Positions 10,487 to 21,544 of a stretch of 64,000 nucleotides of DNA are shown here, in pieces. The number at the start of each line of letters is the position of its first letter. The first letter of the stretch is position 1. Origin of the DNA: Dryocosmus kuriphilus (lineage: Eukaryota; Arthropoda; Insecta; Hymenoptera; Cynipidae); contig CM076196.1 in assembly GCA_038277395.1 (NCBI GenBank), forward strand, positions 92,752,236-92,816,235, written 5' to 3'. Position numbers and translations under genes: made by a program. Below the pieces are notes generated by a model. The model ran no database searches. It saw nothing but the letters and a program-made list of their open reading frames with translations, and was not told where the DNA came from.

Positions 10487-10989
10487 AAATTGAGTATTGT
10501 CGTATAGGAAGGAGTCAATTTGAAAAGTTCTGTCATTAATTAATTTTAAAAGAGCGCGATCAGTTGTTGGAGTTTTTTATTGTCTGGGTAAATTTAGTGT
10601 TGGTGCGCCTGTATAGTCCCAGGCTAGTGACTCATGTGGGCGAACTAAACTCGTTGCTCGTCGGTTAGGGATCTCTAAACCCTTTCGAGATCTTCCCATC
10701 TGTGGAACTTCGGTATTATTTTAAAAAAAAAACCTCTACCTTGTCCCACAGATCGGTTAAAAGCTTTCGGTATTGTCTCGGTATTTTTCTGCATTGGTTA
10801 TGCTGCTGAACCCTCTAAGTCTAAGCTGTCATGGCCTGTTTCGATATTCGTTTATTTGTCCATTTTTATATTTAATTCCTTAATATTTCCTTATCTCAAT
10901 TTCATTAATTTCTATTTTACTTCTTTTACTTCCGCGGTTGCTTCGGCTGTACAGCCGCTGATACTACTCTACAGTGCCTTTGTAATGTA
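10487..10989. other. Gag 5' region / leader remnant
   Basis: Probably the upstream edge of gag and its leader on the minus strand. No clean frame is visible. The segment ends at GGCTGTACAGCC (a palindrome near 10948) and a nearly perfect palindrome at about 10998-11027 (TTGGATACTATATATA then GTGTCCAA). Confidence 0.35.
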
Positions 10990-11159
10990 TTTATGTATTG
11001 GATACTATATATATAGTGTCCAATACATTAATGCATTACACACACACGGGAGTATATAGATATGCATATAGGCATTTGCCTGACCTTGTCAGTCCCACTA
11101 TGTACGATATACATTACCAGACCCAATGTATATCGGTCGCTTTAATGTTTCGCTAACTT

Positions 11160-12890
11160 TATTAGACCGCAACTTTGACAAATTGTAAGTCAATTTCGCT
11201 TCAAATCGTATCGTTCAATCCCAATAAATAAATCAAAAAACATGGATTTTCGGGTTTGTTGAGCAATTTTAGCTTAATTGGTCAGAATTTATTTGTTTGT
11301 GGAACCAGATTTTACATAGCTGCTTTTTAGGTAAAAAGGAAAAGAAGGTCTATGAATCTGCACTGAAAATACTCGATTTGAGATTCAGTGAGCACAGGAT
11401 GGGTTTCAGAAATAAATTCTATATCTCTCATGACGCTGTTCACGGGGTTATGAAAATATTATTAACTATATTAAAGTATAAGTCTACGCCTGTCTGTCCG
11501 CATGATGCTCCTATGTTTCTGCTCGCTTTTCGCATGTTTTTTGTTTCGTGAAATTTTCAGTCATGTTAATGTGAAGGTTTATTTTACTGGTATACCTAGA
11601 TTGACACATTTTAAATTTGTTTTACCACTTGCAGCAACTTGAAGTTGTTCCCATTGCATGGAACGGTTTTAGCATTGGTTTTTGAATTATTAATTTTGCA
11701 TTTCAGATTAAATTGATTAAATTTTAAAAAGCAGGATGCAAAATTTTAAAGTTATTGATTTTTAAAGACATTGATTCAAGGGCCAAATTTATGACATGAT
11801 CAATTTTAAACGATGTTCAAAATTGTTTAATTTTGAATGCTCCAAATTTGAATTTATTAATTTTTAAAGCTTCAAATTATGAGTCATATAATTCTTTAAG
11901 TTTTCAGAATAACTAATCTTTGAAGGTACACAATTTAAAATTCTTCAATTTGGAAAAGTGAAAATGACAGTGGATTTTTGTTGTCAAAATAGGATATATA
12001 TTTATGAATAATTTTTATCGTCTTCATAATTTGTATGAATCCAATTGAAAATTATAGTTCTGAGTGTGCAATTCTAAAATAGTTTAATTTTTGAGGCATT
12101 GAAACTAAAATTGGTCAGTTTGAAAAGCTTAAATTCGAAACATTCTTTTTCAGTTTCTTAATTTTAAAAAGCTCAATCAGGAACGTTACAAATTTTCAAA
12201 AGTATAAGTTTGGCATGTTAGTGTTGTTGACCCGATAAGAATCATTGGAAAATGTACAATTGTTAATGCTTTTTTAAAACTATTAAATTTTTACGGGACT
12301 TTTTTGAACTTGTTCAGTTTTGGAGGTTTCTAATTTCTAATTGCACAATATTCAGGCTGGCTTCTGATTTTACGTTTTACATTTCTAAGAACATTTTAAG
12401 TAAGAAAATTCTCAGCTTTGCATGCTTAGAAGTCAATTATTTTAAAGAAATTTTAATATTATTCAAACTTCTAAATTAAAATTCAAAAGATGTAAAAGAT
12501 TAAATTTTTGATGTCGTAGCGGGGTTTTAAGCGAATATTTAGCGGAATTTTAATATGGAATTATAATGGCAGCATTTTCGAGTGCTCTTATTAATTTGTT
12601 TGTCAAATAACCAAACGGGGACCGAGTGAAAGACCGAATGAGGACCCGTTCGGTCTCAATTTGAGGCTAAGGAATAAAATTTATAAAATTTTGAAGCTAC
12701 TGTTTTGAAATTGTTAAAATTTGAATGTTTTTTTTTAATACTGTTAAAATTCAAAGCACTTAAGTAAAATTTATTTCAATTAGAAAGCAAAATTAGAAAT
12801 AAATTGTAAAGTGTAGTACATTGTAAAATAAATTATTAAGAAAATATATTACTGAAAGCCTACAAAAGTATAATTTTAATTGAAAGTAAC
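11160..12890. other. AT-rich DNA, no gene
   Basis: Dense TTTAAA, AAATTT and TTCAAA words recur at loose spacing, which gives a wave-like low-complexity texture. The only open stretch (11297-11551, 84 codons) has no recognisable domain. A 7-bp hairpin GACCGAA/TTCGGTC lies near 12630-12655. Confidence 0.45.
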
Positions 12891-12899
12891 TGACAAAAT

Positions 12900-14510
12900 T
12901 ATATTTTTACATTCTCATCAGAGAAGGTATTAGATTTATGTAAAATTTGACCCCTCCAGTTTTCATCAAATCTCCACGTTTTGGGACACCCTGAGTCAAA
13001 GAAAACGGTTTTTACGACGGTGTCTTGTCTGTTGTCGTCATTGTCGTCGTCGTTGTCGCCTGTGGACGCGATAACTTTCGAAAAACTTATCGGATTGGAT
13101 TGCAATTTGGGACACTTCTTTAGGGCGTAAAAGTAAAGGAAGAGTTCGTTAACCAGCGCTCTTTGACCAGCGGTTCTGGGTTTATCCATCAAAAACGGTT
13201 TTTGCAAAATCAAAAAATCGATTTTCCAGCTAAACTATGCGAGATATATAAAATACACTTATAACCAAAATTGTTCTCCACAAAAAAATCTACAAATTTT
13301 GTCTCAACCGTTTTTTGATAAAATACATGGTTTTTGTTTTAATCGAGCAAACGTTGTTAAAAATAAAGAACTGTGGTTTGCCGCCAAAATGTTCAAGATA
13401 AAAAAAATGATAATAAACAAGGTTGTTCAACTCAAAAAGGTCTACAAATTTTGTTTCAACCATTTTTTGATCAAATCCACGGTTTTGCTTTTAATCGAGA
13501 AAACGCTATTAAAACATCAAAAATGCAAATTTCCCGCCAAACTGTTCAAGACACGAAAGAAATAATAATAAACAAATTTATTCACCTACCAATATCTACA
13601 AGATTGCTTTCTATAATTTTTTTGTAAAGTCGTATATTTTTTTATTTATTCATGAAATATGTTATTAAATAAAAATATATCCACTTTGCAGCAAAATTAT
13701 GCAAGGTATGAGAAAATATGAACGAGCAAAATTTTCCACCTTGGAAAAACCTACAAATTTTATTTATAATACTCATTGTTTTATTTTTAGAAATAGAAAA
13801 CGTGCATTATGGAAATTTGGAAAATCACAAAAAACTTTACTAATCTACAATGGATTTTTAAAAAAAATTAATTGGCGAGCGCGAAGCGCGAGTGTCGTGA
13901 TGAGAATGTATTTCTTAAGGGCGATAGAGCCTTAAGTAAAATAATTTCTTTTGTAATTTTTAATTTTTTAATAATAAAGAAAATTCAAATTCTCACCATT
14001 TCAAATTTGAATGATTTCAAGGTCTGAGGTTTTTAGAAAATTTAAAAGCTTTTAAAAACTGCTACCTGAGAAACCTGTGTTTTCCAGTGATTTCTATCGG
14101 CAGGGTACCATTAAAAACAAGGGTTTTGAAAACTTGCGAAAAGTGTTCTGAAAAGTGCGAGGACCAAAAACACTCGATCGCAAAGCGCGAGGTTAAAATA
14201 TATCGGAGCGCGAAGCGCGACGACTACTAGTCCTCTTTATAATTTTTAATAAAATTCAAATTTGATACTTTTATTAAGAGCAGGTGTTTTGAAAACTTCA
14301 GATCTATGAGTAGCGAAAACCGAGCATGAAGTGCGAGGACTAAAAACACCCGAGCGCGAAGCGCGAGGTTCAAAAATATCGGAGCGCGAAGCGCGACGAA
14401 CATCAGGTCGCGAGCCCCAAGGCGCGCACATACTTCGCGTTAAGCGCGGCGTGCTCAGCGTGCGACGAGAATGTACCCGCGAAGCGGGCAGATTTTTTGG
14501 AGTCAAGAAT
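12900..14510. repeat. Helitron-like noncoding repeat, copy A
   Basis: First of three dispersed copies (others near 20215 and 49800). Shared order: GAGAAGGTATTAG start, CACGTTT/GACGTTTYGTGAC-like block, TTTTACGACGGTGTC, a GTCGTTGTC-rich stretch, GATAACTTTCG, GGATTGGATTGC, TTAACCAGCG, then three to four diverged units of about 130-145 bp (ATGATAATAAACAAAG, CAACCATTTTTTGAT, TTGTTTTAATCG), then GAGCGCGAAGCGCGAG hairpins and GCGAAGCGGGCAGATTTTTT. No coding capacity. The CGCG hairpins at one end recall non-autonomous Helitrons. Confidence 0.62.
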
Positions 14511-14741
14511 AGTTGAATTTACATTAAAAATTATTTTGCCCTTGAATATAAGAAACTAAACGGGCACGTATAGCGCGCGAATGATTTTGCTGGTTGAATT
14601 AAAAAGTAAATTATTCTTAACGAAATTTTTAATAGCAAACAAAAACTTCTTTTAGAGTTATATTCTTTAAAAGAAAACTTCTTACGTAAAAATTTTCCAA
14701 AAAGGCAGCAACACAAATTTGCGATTTACTAAAGTACGGTT

Positions 14742-15194
14742 TTAAAAAAAAAAATTTTCTAAAACAGAAAATCCAAAATGTAATTTTATGCATCGAATTA
14801 CCGGGAAAGGTAAAAGATGCTGAGAAAAAGAGGCTTCCAATAATCCGATATTGTGAGGCTCATTTGAAAACATATTTTTTTTTTTTTTGAGCTGGTTCTG
14901 AAATTCCACGACTTCAGATGGAGTGCAAAATTTTACTCTATTTCTTCGTAGATGACTGCATCTGCTTGAAGTACTCGTATATTGGTAAATCATTTGCCGG
15001 ACCTTGATATATATACAACCCAGTCTTTCTATTGAAAGAAAATGTACGTTGGGTCGAAGCAATATCATCCTCCATAGAAAAGGACAGATCGATTTTCTCG
15101 ATTCACCTTCTCTTTCTATTGCCTGACAGAGCCAGCGATTAGGTACTACTTGTCGAAGGGCTCGGATTTTAATGATTTTAATTTCAGTATACAA
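14742..15194 (-). other. Unrecognised 150-codon open frame
   Basis: A minus-strand frame with no domain that I recognise. It ends in FFF-encoding A/T runs and includes a Lys run from a homopolymer. It may be chance in AT-rich DNA or a worn piece of an env-like or other element protein. No neighbour supports a gene: no TATA-type arrangement, no second exon and no conserved repeat partner in the window. Confidence 0.2.
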
Positions 15195-16780
15195 GGTAAA
15201 GTATACAAGATTTTATAACACAAAATAGGTAGCAATAATATGTTTATAAATATGCTTATAATATATGTTTAATAATATGCGGTAAAAATTGAGAATCATC
15301 CAGAAATTAGAAAGTTGGAAATAAATAACATTTAACATTGTAAACTTTCAAATATTACGTACCAAAATCGAACTTTTTATCTTCAGAACAAAAAACTTGC
15401 AAAAGTTCAGATATTTTAGGCATTAAAGTTAAAAATTATTACAGTTTATAAATTAATACTTCAACAGTTTTCAACACAAAGCGTTCAAGATTGCATAATT
15501 TTTTATGTCTTAAAATTATGTAATTTCAAATTGGATCCATGACAATCTTGTTTTTTTATTTATAATTGTCAGCGTAATGCTTTCCTAGTAATAGGAATAA
15601 TGAAATATCAATATTTTTCCCTTTGGATGAAAATATAATTTTTGCTACTGGATGATAAAGTTATCCGAAATAGTCTTATTATTTTAAAAAAATTTGTTAT
15701 GTGAGAATAACTTATTAACCAAGTGTGTTACAGTTTGGAAGTAAATATCTTTGTTGATACTTTTTCCATGCACTCAGCCTTAAAATCTTCTTTACGCTTT
15801 TTTTCGGTCTTCCTTAACGTGATTTTTCAGGACTGATTTTCTCCAAGTTGCTCGATTCTGTTTTCTTTTATAAATTCTTTTCTGTCCTTGTACAGAGTCG
15901 TCCTGCAGGCGATTTATTTCAAGCAGTGGGCTTTTGCGTAAATTCATCAATAATTTATTAAAAATAATTTTTTTATATATGTGGTAATTTTTGCAGACTG
16001 TTAACATTTTGTGCTATGAGAAAAACAGTTTTTCAAAATTAATTACGATTGAATAATATTATAAAACAAACTTATTGGTTTTTGCAACCTTGGTAATGGC
16101 AAAAGCTTTTATTTCGTGAAAAAATTATATTACAGATTTATTGATTTTTCAAGGTTATTAATCGCCGAGTCAGTAATAAGCTTGGAAGGTTAATAAATTT
16201 TATTTTATAATTTTTCTTAACCCTCATTCATTTTGAAGAACTATTTTTTTTTGCCAAATTCAATGATGAGACTCTATGAAAAATAAGTAAGTGATACTCG
16301 CTGTAACAAAACAAAGTTTATTTTTTTTTAATAAATAATTTTCAAAATCACACTGATTATAAATTTCTTCTTAAACAGTTTATTATAAAATTGGAAACAA
16401 TTGTTGCAAGGAATTTTAAAAATAAACAAAATTGTAAAATACCAGTATATAACATTTGAATTTTTCTTTTTTCTTAGTGTACGTCAAAAGTTGTAAAAGC
16501 TTAAAATTAAAAATAGAAAACATTATTTCCAGAAACCATTGTTTGTAAATTTCAATATGAAAAACCTAATATATCATACTTTGATAAACTACTATTCTTA
16601 AGAAAATCGCTTAAACCATGATCTTTAATCTACGTCTTAGTATAAAACAGTTCGCCTACATAGTTTCAAAAGCTAGGAAAGTATATTTTTAAAAATCCAA
16701 TTGTGAGGCTCCTTAGAGACAGCTCTCGAATAAGCGACTATCTTTTCTAATTGGGACTAAAAATGTGATGCTTAGTCCTT
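15195..16780. other. AT-rich DNA, no gene
   Basis: I see no coding domain, no LTR and no clear inverted repeat. A 71-codon minus frame (15792-16007) is Lys/Arg-rich and unremarkable. Confidence 0.45.
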
Positions 16781-17160
16781 TACATTGTTGCCAGATTTCG
16801 GGTCTGGTAATGTCATCGCTACATGCACAAGCTATTCGTCGTTATATACAGTATCCGTATATCGCTTGCTGCGGCGCCTGGGCGAGTTAGTTTGAACTAT
16901 AAGTGTATACATAATGAAGTTTGACTGTAAAACCAAGCCCAGCTGAAAATTTATCAGTATGCTTACGTAGGCATTATTTTCCGAAATAAACGGAAAAACG
17001 TTATCAGACTCGAGGCCGGGTCTGACAAGGTCAATTCGGGCTTGGCAATGATCAGCCAACGTAGTTTTCGGGCTCTTTTAAGACGCTTTACGTCTGTGTA
17101 TATATATACTCCGATATGTTTTCCGGTATATTTGGACACCTTCTATAGTCTCGGCTTAGC

Positions 17161-18276
17161 CTAATACCTTCAGCCTTGCATACTATTTTTCCTTTAAGGT
17201 TTCCTTATCCTTGTTAAAGTTCAATTCAATATTTTCAATTATAAAAGTGATTAATTTTGATCTCAAAATTTCGTTACTTTTGCGCTACGCTGCTTTGTTT
17301 TCAACTTACAGCGCGTGACCCTTGAGCGCTCAGCACTTGAGACGCTGTGTTAACAGCCTGCCGTTCGCCCAGCTACCCTGTGACGTACAAAAGCTTGTAC
17401 TTATAATGTGGGTTTTGAAATGAATTCCATTTCCGTACTGCTTTCGAAATTTTATTATGAATCAGAACCCAATCAGAAACTCGATTACTTCTGAAGCGAA
17501 AATATGCTTATTTTTCTCCTAACTGTCTTTATTGACGAGGCACTGCAAGTGACGTTGTGCTACACAACGATATGCTCGAATTGAACTTTATTCCTTTACT
17601 GGTTTACGTGGGTTTCTTATTTCTGTATTTCGATCATTTTACTTTCAAATTAAATTTTTCTTTGACCTTTTTACTTTCTCCTTATTTAGGTTTCGGGTTT
17701 TTAAAATTTGCTTTTCTTCAAAACTCTTTTTCCAGATTAAATATTTCTTTGACACTTTTACTTTCAGAACTTCTAACTCTGGTAACCTTTAAACTTTAAT
17801 AGATTTCCGATTCTGTTTCATTTTGGCATATGCTCGGTATTTTCCTGAATTTTTTCCTCTAGTAAATAGTCGATTTCATTTACGATTCTCAAAAATTCGA
17901 GGCCTGGGAAATATATATACTAACGATTGGCTCACTTTATATTTTCGAACATGGTATGGCACAAATAAAAAATATCGCAAAATAGTATCAAAAACATCAT
18001 ATTATCAGAAATATCATCACAATAGGCATGAGAAATGTCACAGAATCAGAAACGTCACCACAAAGGTACAAGAAATGTCACAAAACTAAAAATATCAGCC
18101 TAAAGGCATATGAAATTGTACAAATGTGTGGAGATGCAAAAGACATATGGTATGGAAACTGGAGTCAAATATGTGGTCAAAATTTGTGGAGTTTGAGTGG
18201 ATGTGAGTTTGTATTCTCTTATTTTGGCGGTAGAAGGAAAAAGAAATTAGGGGAATTTCGGGATCTTTTTTTTTTT
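17161..18276 (-). other. Gypsy 1 leader side, low coding content
   Basis: Lies between the primer-binding site and the inserted DNA. On the minus strand 17640-17790 there are two repeated stretches (SKSVKEIFNLEKEF, then SKSVKEKFNLK) separated by stops, hinting at a duplicated gag-like or leader segment. Near 18040-18100 CAAGAAATGTCACA-like words recur at about 30-bp spacing. Confidence 0.35.
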
Positions 18277-18287
18277 GTTGGGCGCCA
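18277..18287 (-). promoter_or_regulatory. Primer-binding site of Gypsy 1 (tRNA-Lys type)
   Basis: On the minus strand TGGCGCCCAAC starts 2 nt after the LTR end. This matches the 3' end of the lysine tRNA used as minus-strand primer by several retroelements. Position next to the LTR fixes the element's orientation. Confidence 0.8.
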
Positions 18288-18389
18288 GGTGTAGAGCATG
18301 AAAGGGTCTCACGAGGGAAAGGGATAAGGATGAGGATGCCGAGCATGAGAGAATTCACAATAAAACAAAGGTTAAAAATCAGAACAATA

Positions 18390-19329
18390 AGAGGTGTGAT
18401 CAAAAAGTAAGTTGACTTTTTATTTTTATCAAAAAATATTTATTTATTCATCAATATTGATGTTGTTTCCTTCAAAGTAATCCCCCTCGGATATAATACA
18501 TTTGTGCCAGCGCTTTTTCCAATCCTCAAAGCATTTCTGATAAGTACTTTTTGGTATAGCCTTCAGCTCTTCCAGCGATGCGGTCTTTGTCTCCTCAATC
18601 GTCGCAAAACGCCGTCCTCTCATGGATCTTTTCAGTTTTGGAAATAGGAAAAAGTCGCAGGGAGCCAAATCCTGGTGAATACGGTGGCTGAGGCATGATT
18701 ATGGTGTTGTTATTGGCCAAAAAATTACGAGCAAGCAATGACGCGTGAGCTGGCGCATTATCGTGGTTTCGGAACAAACTTCGCTGACACACGTCTCATG
18801 CCCAAAATATCCACCAAAATTGCTTGGCACGAGCCAAACGAGATGCTGACATCATCAGCAACTTCTCTAATGGTAATTCGACGATTCGCCAATACTATTT
18901 TCTTCACTTCTTCAACGTTTTCATCAGTTGTTGAAGTGCTGGGACGTCCAGGGCGAGCTTCGTCATTAACATCTTCTCGGCCTTTCCGAAAGAGCTTGTA
19001 CCACTTAGAAACATTTTTTTTACTCCGAGTACACTCACCGTATGCCACTGTTAACATTTTAAGTGTTTTGGAGCACTTAATTCCATTTTTTACACAAAAT
19101 TGGATGCAAATTCTTTAAGCCATTTTTTTCGACAGCAGAAAATCGCCGAGCGCGCAAAAAACTTCTAACCTTTATGCCTCTCACAAACAAACAAAAAAAT
19201 GCTATATAGCTGAAACTGTTCGCATATGTTTGGGACGAGTGTACCAATATAAGAAAAAAAGAAAACGAATATCGACTGTACGCATCCCACGAAATTCAAA
19301 AAGTCAGCTTACTTTTTGATCACACCTCG
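18390..19329 (-). mobile_element. Mariner transposon, deleted, in the 5' LTR
   Basis: Inverted ends GAGGTGTGATCAAAAAGTAAG (with one A or C before) lie at 18391 and, complemented, at 19329, flanked by TA at 18388-18389 and 19330-19331. The uninterrupted sister LTR shows the empty site. At 940 bp it is about 350 bp shorter than an autonomous mariner. Confidence 0.9.
18444..19057 (-). pseudogene. Mariner transposase, deleted and frameshifted
   Basis: The N-terminal half (18758-19057) is a readable mariner DNA-binding domain: NVSKWYKLFRKGREDV, RPGRPSTSTTDENVEEV and RRITIREVADDVSISFG, ending LGMRRVSAKFVPK. The text then jumps to NHDNAPAHASLLARNFL, which holds the second catalytic Asp, so the segment with the first catalytic Asp (about 100 residues) is gone. 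A single extra base near 18675 throws the frame just before APCDFFLFPKLK, which contains the third Asp (18444-18668). Three independent lesions make it inactive. The ending SLEELKAIPKSTYQKCFEDW is typical of mariner. Confidence 0.88.
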
Positions 19330-19729
19330 TATAATCGGCTTACTCAAGAATCTTACAATCGTCCTACTCCCGACACTGGTTAACGGCAAGTAGGCAAATA
19401 TTGATATAGCCGAGGATAAAAGTGTCCAAGCGGCGACTAACCTTTCTTATCAGAGATCAGGCAAGACTACTCGACTGCCCCATCGGAGCTTGGAACAAGA
19501 CTGGCTTTCGGGCGATTGGCGAGATCCGGCAAACGACTGACCGGTCGGGAATCGTCGTAGGCTTCCGGCCGGGCTCGGCCCCGGCCCCCGTCACCCACCC
19601 GGTAACGTCCGCGTCACATCGTATTTCGTGTTTTTAACAGTTGTTCTTACCTAGCATCCTCAATGTTTCCGATTATATTCATTTATTTTTATTTCCATTT
19701 AATTATTTTCTGTTACATTGCGTACGAAT

Positions 19730-20066
19730 TATACAGATTGCTTCTAAGATGGTCAATTAGATGTTGTTCCATTCGCATATCCGCGTGATTTTATAAAAAA
19801 TGGAGGGATTTTTGTGGGGGGGGGGGGGGGGGGGGGGGATCTTGAGAGCCAATCTTTAAAATCGTGCGATTTAGATCGATACACAGATTGCTGCTGAGGG
19901 GCGGGGCAATATTTGGTGCCAATCTTTAGAATCATGCTGTTTAGATCTATACACAGATTGCTTCTTGGAAGGGAGGGGGGGAGGGGTGGATCTTGGAAAG
20001 GGCGGCAATGATTGGGGCTAATCTTTAAAATCATGCGATTTAGATGTATACACAGATTGCTTCTTA
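19730..20066. repeat. Short tandem repeat with G-tracts
   Basis: Four anchors CACAGATTGCTTCT (near 19731, 19882, 19950 and 20051) alternate with GCCAATCTTTARAATC, ATGCGATTTAGAT and long G-runs (22 G at about 19818-19839). Unit length varies between about 70 and 150 bp because of the G-tracts. These tracts could form G-quadruplexes on the plus strand. Confidence 0.75.
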
Positions 20067-20214
20067 CAAAGACAATTATATGTTGCGTGTTCTGCAGTCG
20101 GCAAGCCAGACAAACTCTATATCAGCACAGAAAACGGAACAAAAAAAAATATTGTATACCCACAAGTATTGTCAAATTAAACATATTAGAAACGTATGCT
20201 TTCTCTTTTTTACA

Positions 20215-21482
20215 TTCTGATCTCAATGATGAGGTATTAGTTTTATGTGAAGAATGACTTTCGCGGTTTTCATGAAATTCTCGACGTTTCGTGACCCCCT
20301 GAATCCGAAAAAACATGTTTTACGACGGTGTCTGTCTGTTATTGTCGTCGTTGTCGTTGTTGTTGTTTTCGTCGTCGGAACCTGTTCCTACGATAACTTT
20401 CGGAAACTAGTCGGATTGGATTGCGCTCTTGCACACTTCTTTAGGGGTAAAAATAAAAGATGAGATCGTCAACTAGCGGTTTTTGACTAGTGGTTAAGGT
20501 TTTATCCATCAAAAACTGTTTTCACAAAATCAAGAAATCAATTTTCCGGCTAAACTATGCGAGATAAAAAATAAATAGTAGGTAGTAAAATTATTCATCT
20601 TTAAAAAATCAACAAATTTTGTTTTAACCAATTTTGGATTAAATTCGCGGTTTTTTTTTTTAATCGAGAAAAAGTTATTAAAAATAAAAAACTGTGTTTT
20701 CTTGCCAAAATGTTCAAGATACGGAAAAAATGATAATAAGTAAAGCTGTTCATCTCAAAAGCATCTACAAACTTTTTATTAACCATTTTTTGATAAAATG
20801 CACGGTCTTTGTTTTAATCGTGAAAAGGTTATTAAAAACTAAGAATTCAAATTTCCCGACAAACTATGCAATACACGAAAACATGATAATAAACAAAGTT
20901 GTTTATCTCAAAAAAATTCGCTCTCTACCATTTTTTTGAGCAGACGCCTAGTTTTTGAGTTTTTCGTGAAATATGTTATGACATATAAAGAAAACCACTT
21001 TTCAGCAAAACTATGCAAGATATGAGAAAATATTAACAAGCAAAATTGTTCACGTTGGAAAGAGCTACAAAATTTATTTATAAGACTCATCGTTTTACTT
21101 TTAAGAATCGAAATCCTGCATTGTGAAGATTTGTAAAAGCACAAAAAGAATTACTAATCTACAATGTGTTTAAAAAAAATTTAATTGTCGAGCGCGAAAC
21201 TCGAGTCTCATGATGAGAATGTATTCCTTAAGGTCGATAAAGCCTTATGTAAAATAATTTCTTTTGTAATTTTTAGTAAAAAATTCAAATTTAATAATCT
21301 CATTAAAAGTAGGTGTTTTTGGAAATTTTAAGACCGACGTAGCGAATACCGAGCACGATGGGCAAGGACAAAAACATTCGAGCGCGAAGCGCGCAATGAG
21401 AATGTGCCCGCCAAGCGGGCAGATTTTTTTTCATTCCGTTTAACCAGACTGAACAACAGCAGCGCGTGGCCGGGTACAGCTA

Positions 21483-21483
<1 letters not shown>
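20215..21483. repeat. Helitron-like noncoding repeat, copy B
   Basis: Same block order as copy A: GAGGTATTAGTTTTATGTG start, TTTTACGACGGTGTCTG, GTCGTTGTC-rich stretch, GATAACTTTCGG, and about 140-bp internal units at about 20560-20935. Then GAGCGCGAAGCGCG and GCCCGCCAAGCGGGC hairpins. This copy ends GGCCGGGTACAGCTAG followed by T at 21480-21484: CTAG before T is the classical Helitron 3' end (CTRR, insertion before T). No Rep/helicase is encoded. Confidence 0.6.

Positions 21484-21492
<9 letters not shown>

Positions 21493-21541
<49 letters not shown>
21493..21541. repeat. (TA)n microsatellite
   Basis: A long TA run directly after the putative Helitron end; such runs are frequent Helitron insertion sites. 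Confidence 0.9.

Positions 21542-21544
<3 letters not shown>

Larger units (their letters stand above)
10990..17160. mobile_element. Possible 6-kb insert bounded by degraded inverted repeats
   Basis: It separates the Gypsy 1 primer-binding side from gag. Three short blocks recur in inverted order at both ends: GTGTCCAA; GGAGTATATA-like sequence; TGACCTTGTCAG with CCC (about 11078-11095 against about 17019-17035); and ACATTACCAGACCC (about 11117 against about 16801). Spacing is roughly symmetric. Between them lie AT-rich DNA and the first Helitron-like repeat. The repeats are too decayed to name a family, and chance matches in AT-rich DNA cannot be excluded. Confidence 0.35.
961..19618 (-). 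mobile_element. Ty3/Gypsy LTR retrotransposon 1, decayed and nested
   Basis: The element is bounded by related LTRs (961-1717 and 18290-19618). Both begin TGTAGA and end ACA on the plus strand, and both are flanked by the same 4-bp target duplication, TCGT, at 957-960 and 19619-19622. Read on the minus strand the order is LTR, lysine-type primer-binding site, long leader, gag with CCHC knuckle, protease, RT, RNase H, integrase, polypurine tract, LTR. This is Ty3/Gypsy order, with RNase H before integrase. About 18.7 kb is far longer than a Gypsy element (5-8 kb). The excess is explained by nested insertions: a MITE in the left LTR, an R1-like LINE, a deleted mariner in integrase, a deleted mariner in the right LTR, and AT-rich DNA between leader and gag. 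Every coding domain carries stops or frameshifts, so the copy is dead. Confidence 0.88.
18290..19618 (-). repeat. 5' LTR of Gypsy 1 (holds a mariner)
   Basis: It starts TGTAGAGC and ends GTCACA, and is flanked on the right by the TCGT target duplication. The about 390-bp LTR is split by a 940-bp mariner at a TA. It shares the same blocks as the left LTR, with roughly one difference per ten bases by eye, so the element inserted long ago. Confidence 0.88.

Noticed and set aside
13020..13080. Poly-acidic segment of a 104-codon minus frame as a protein domain
   Set aside because: It is the GTCGTTGTC-type simple sequence of the Helitron-like repeat, shared by noncoding copies B and C.
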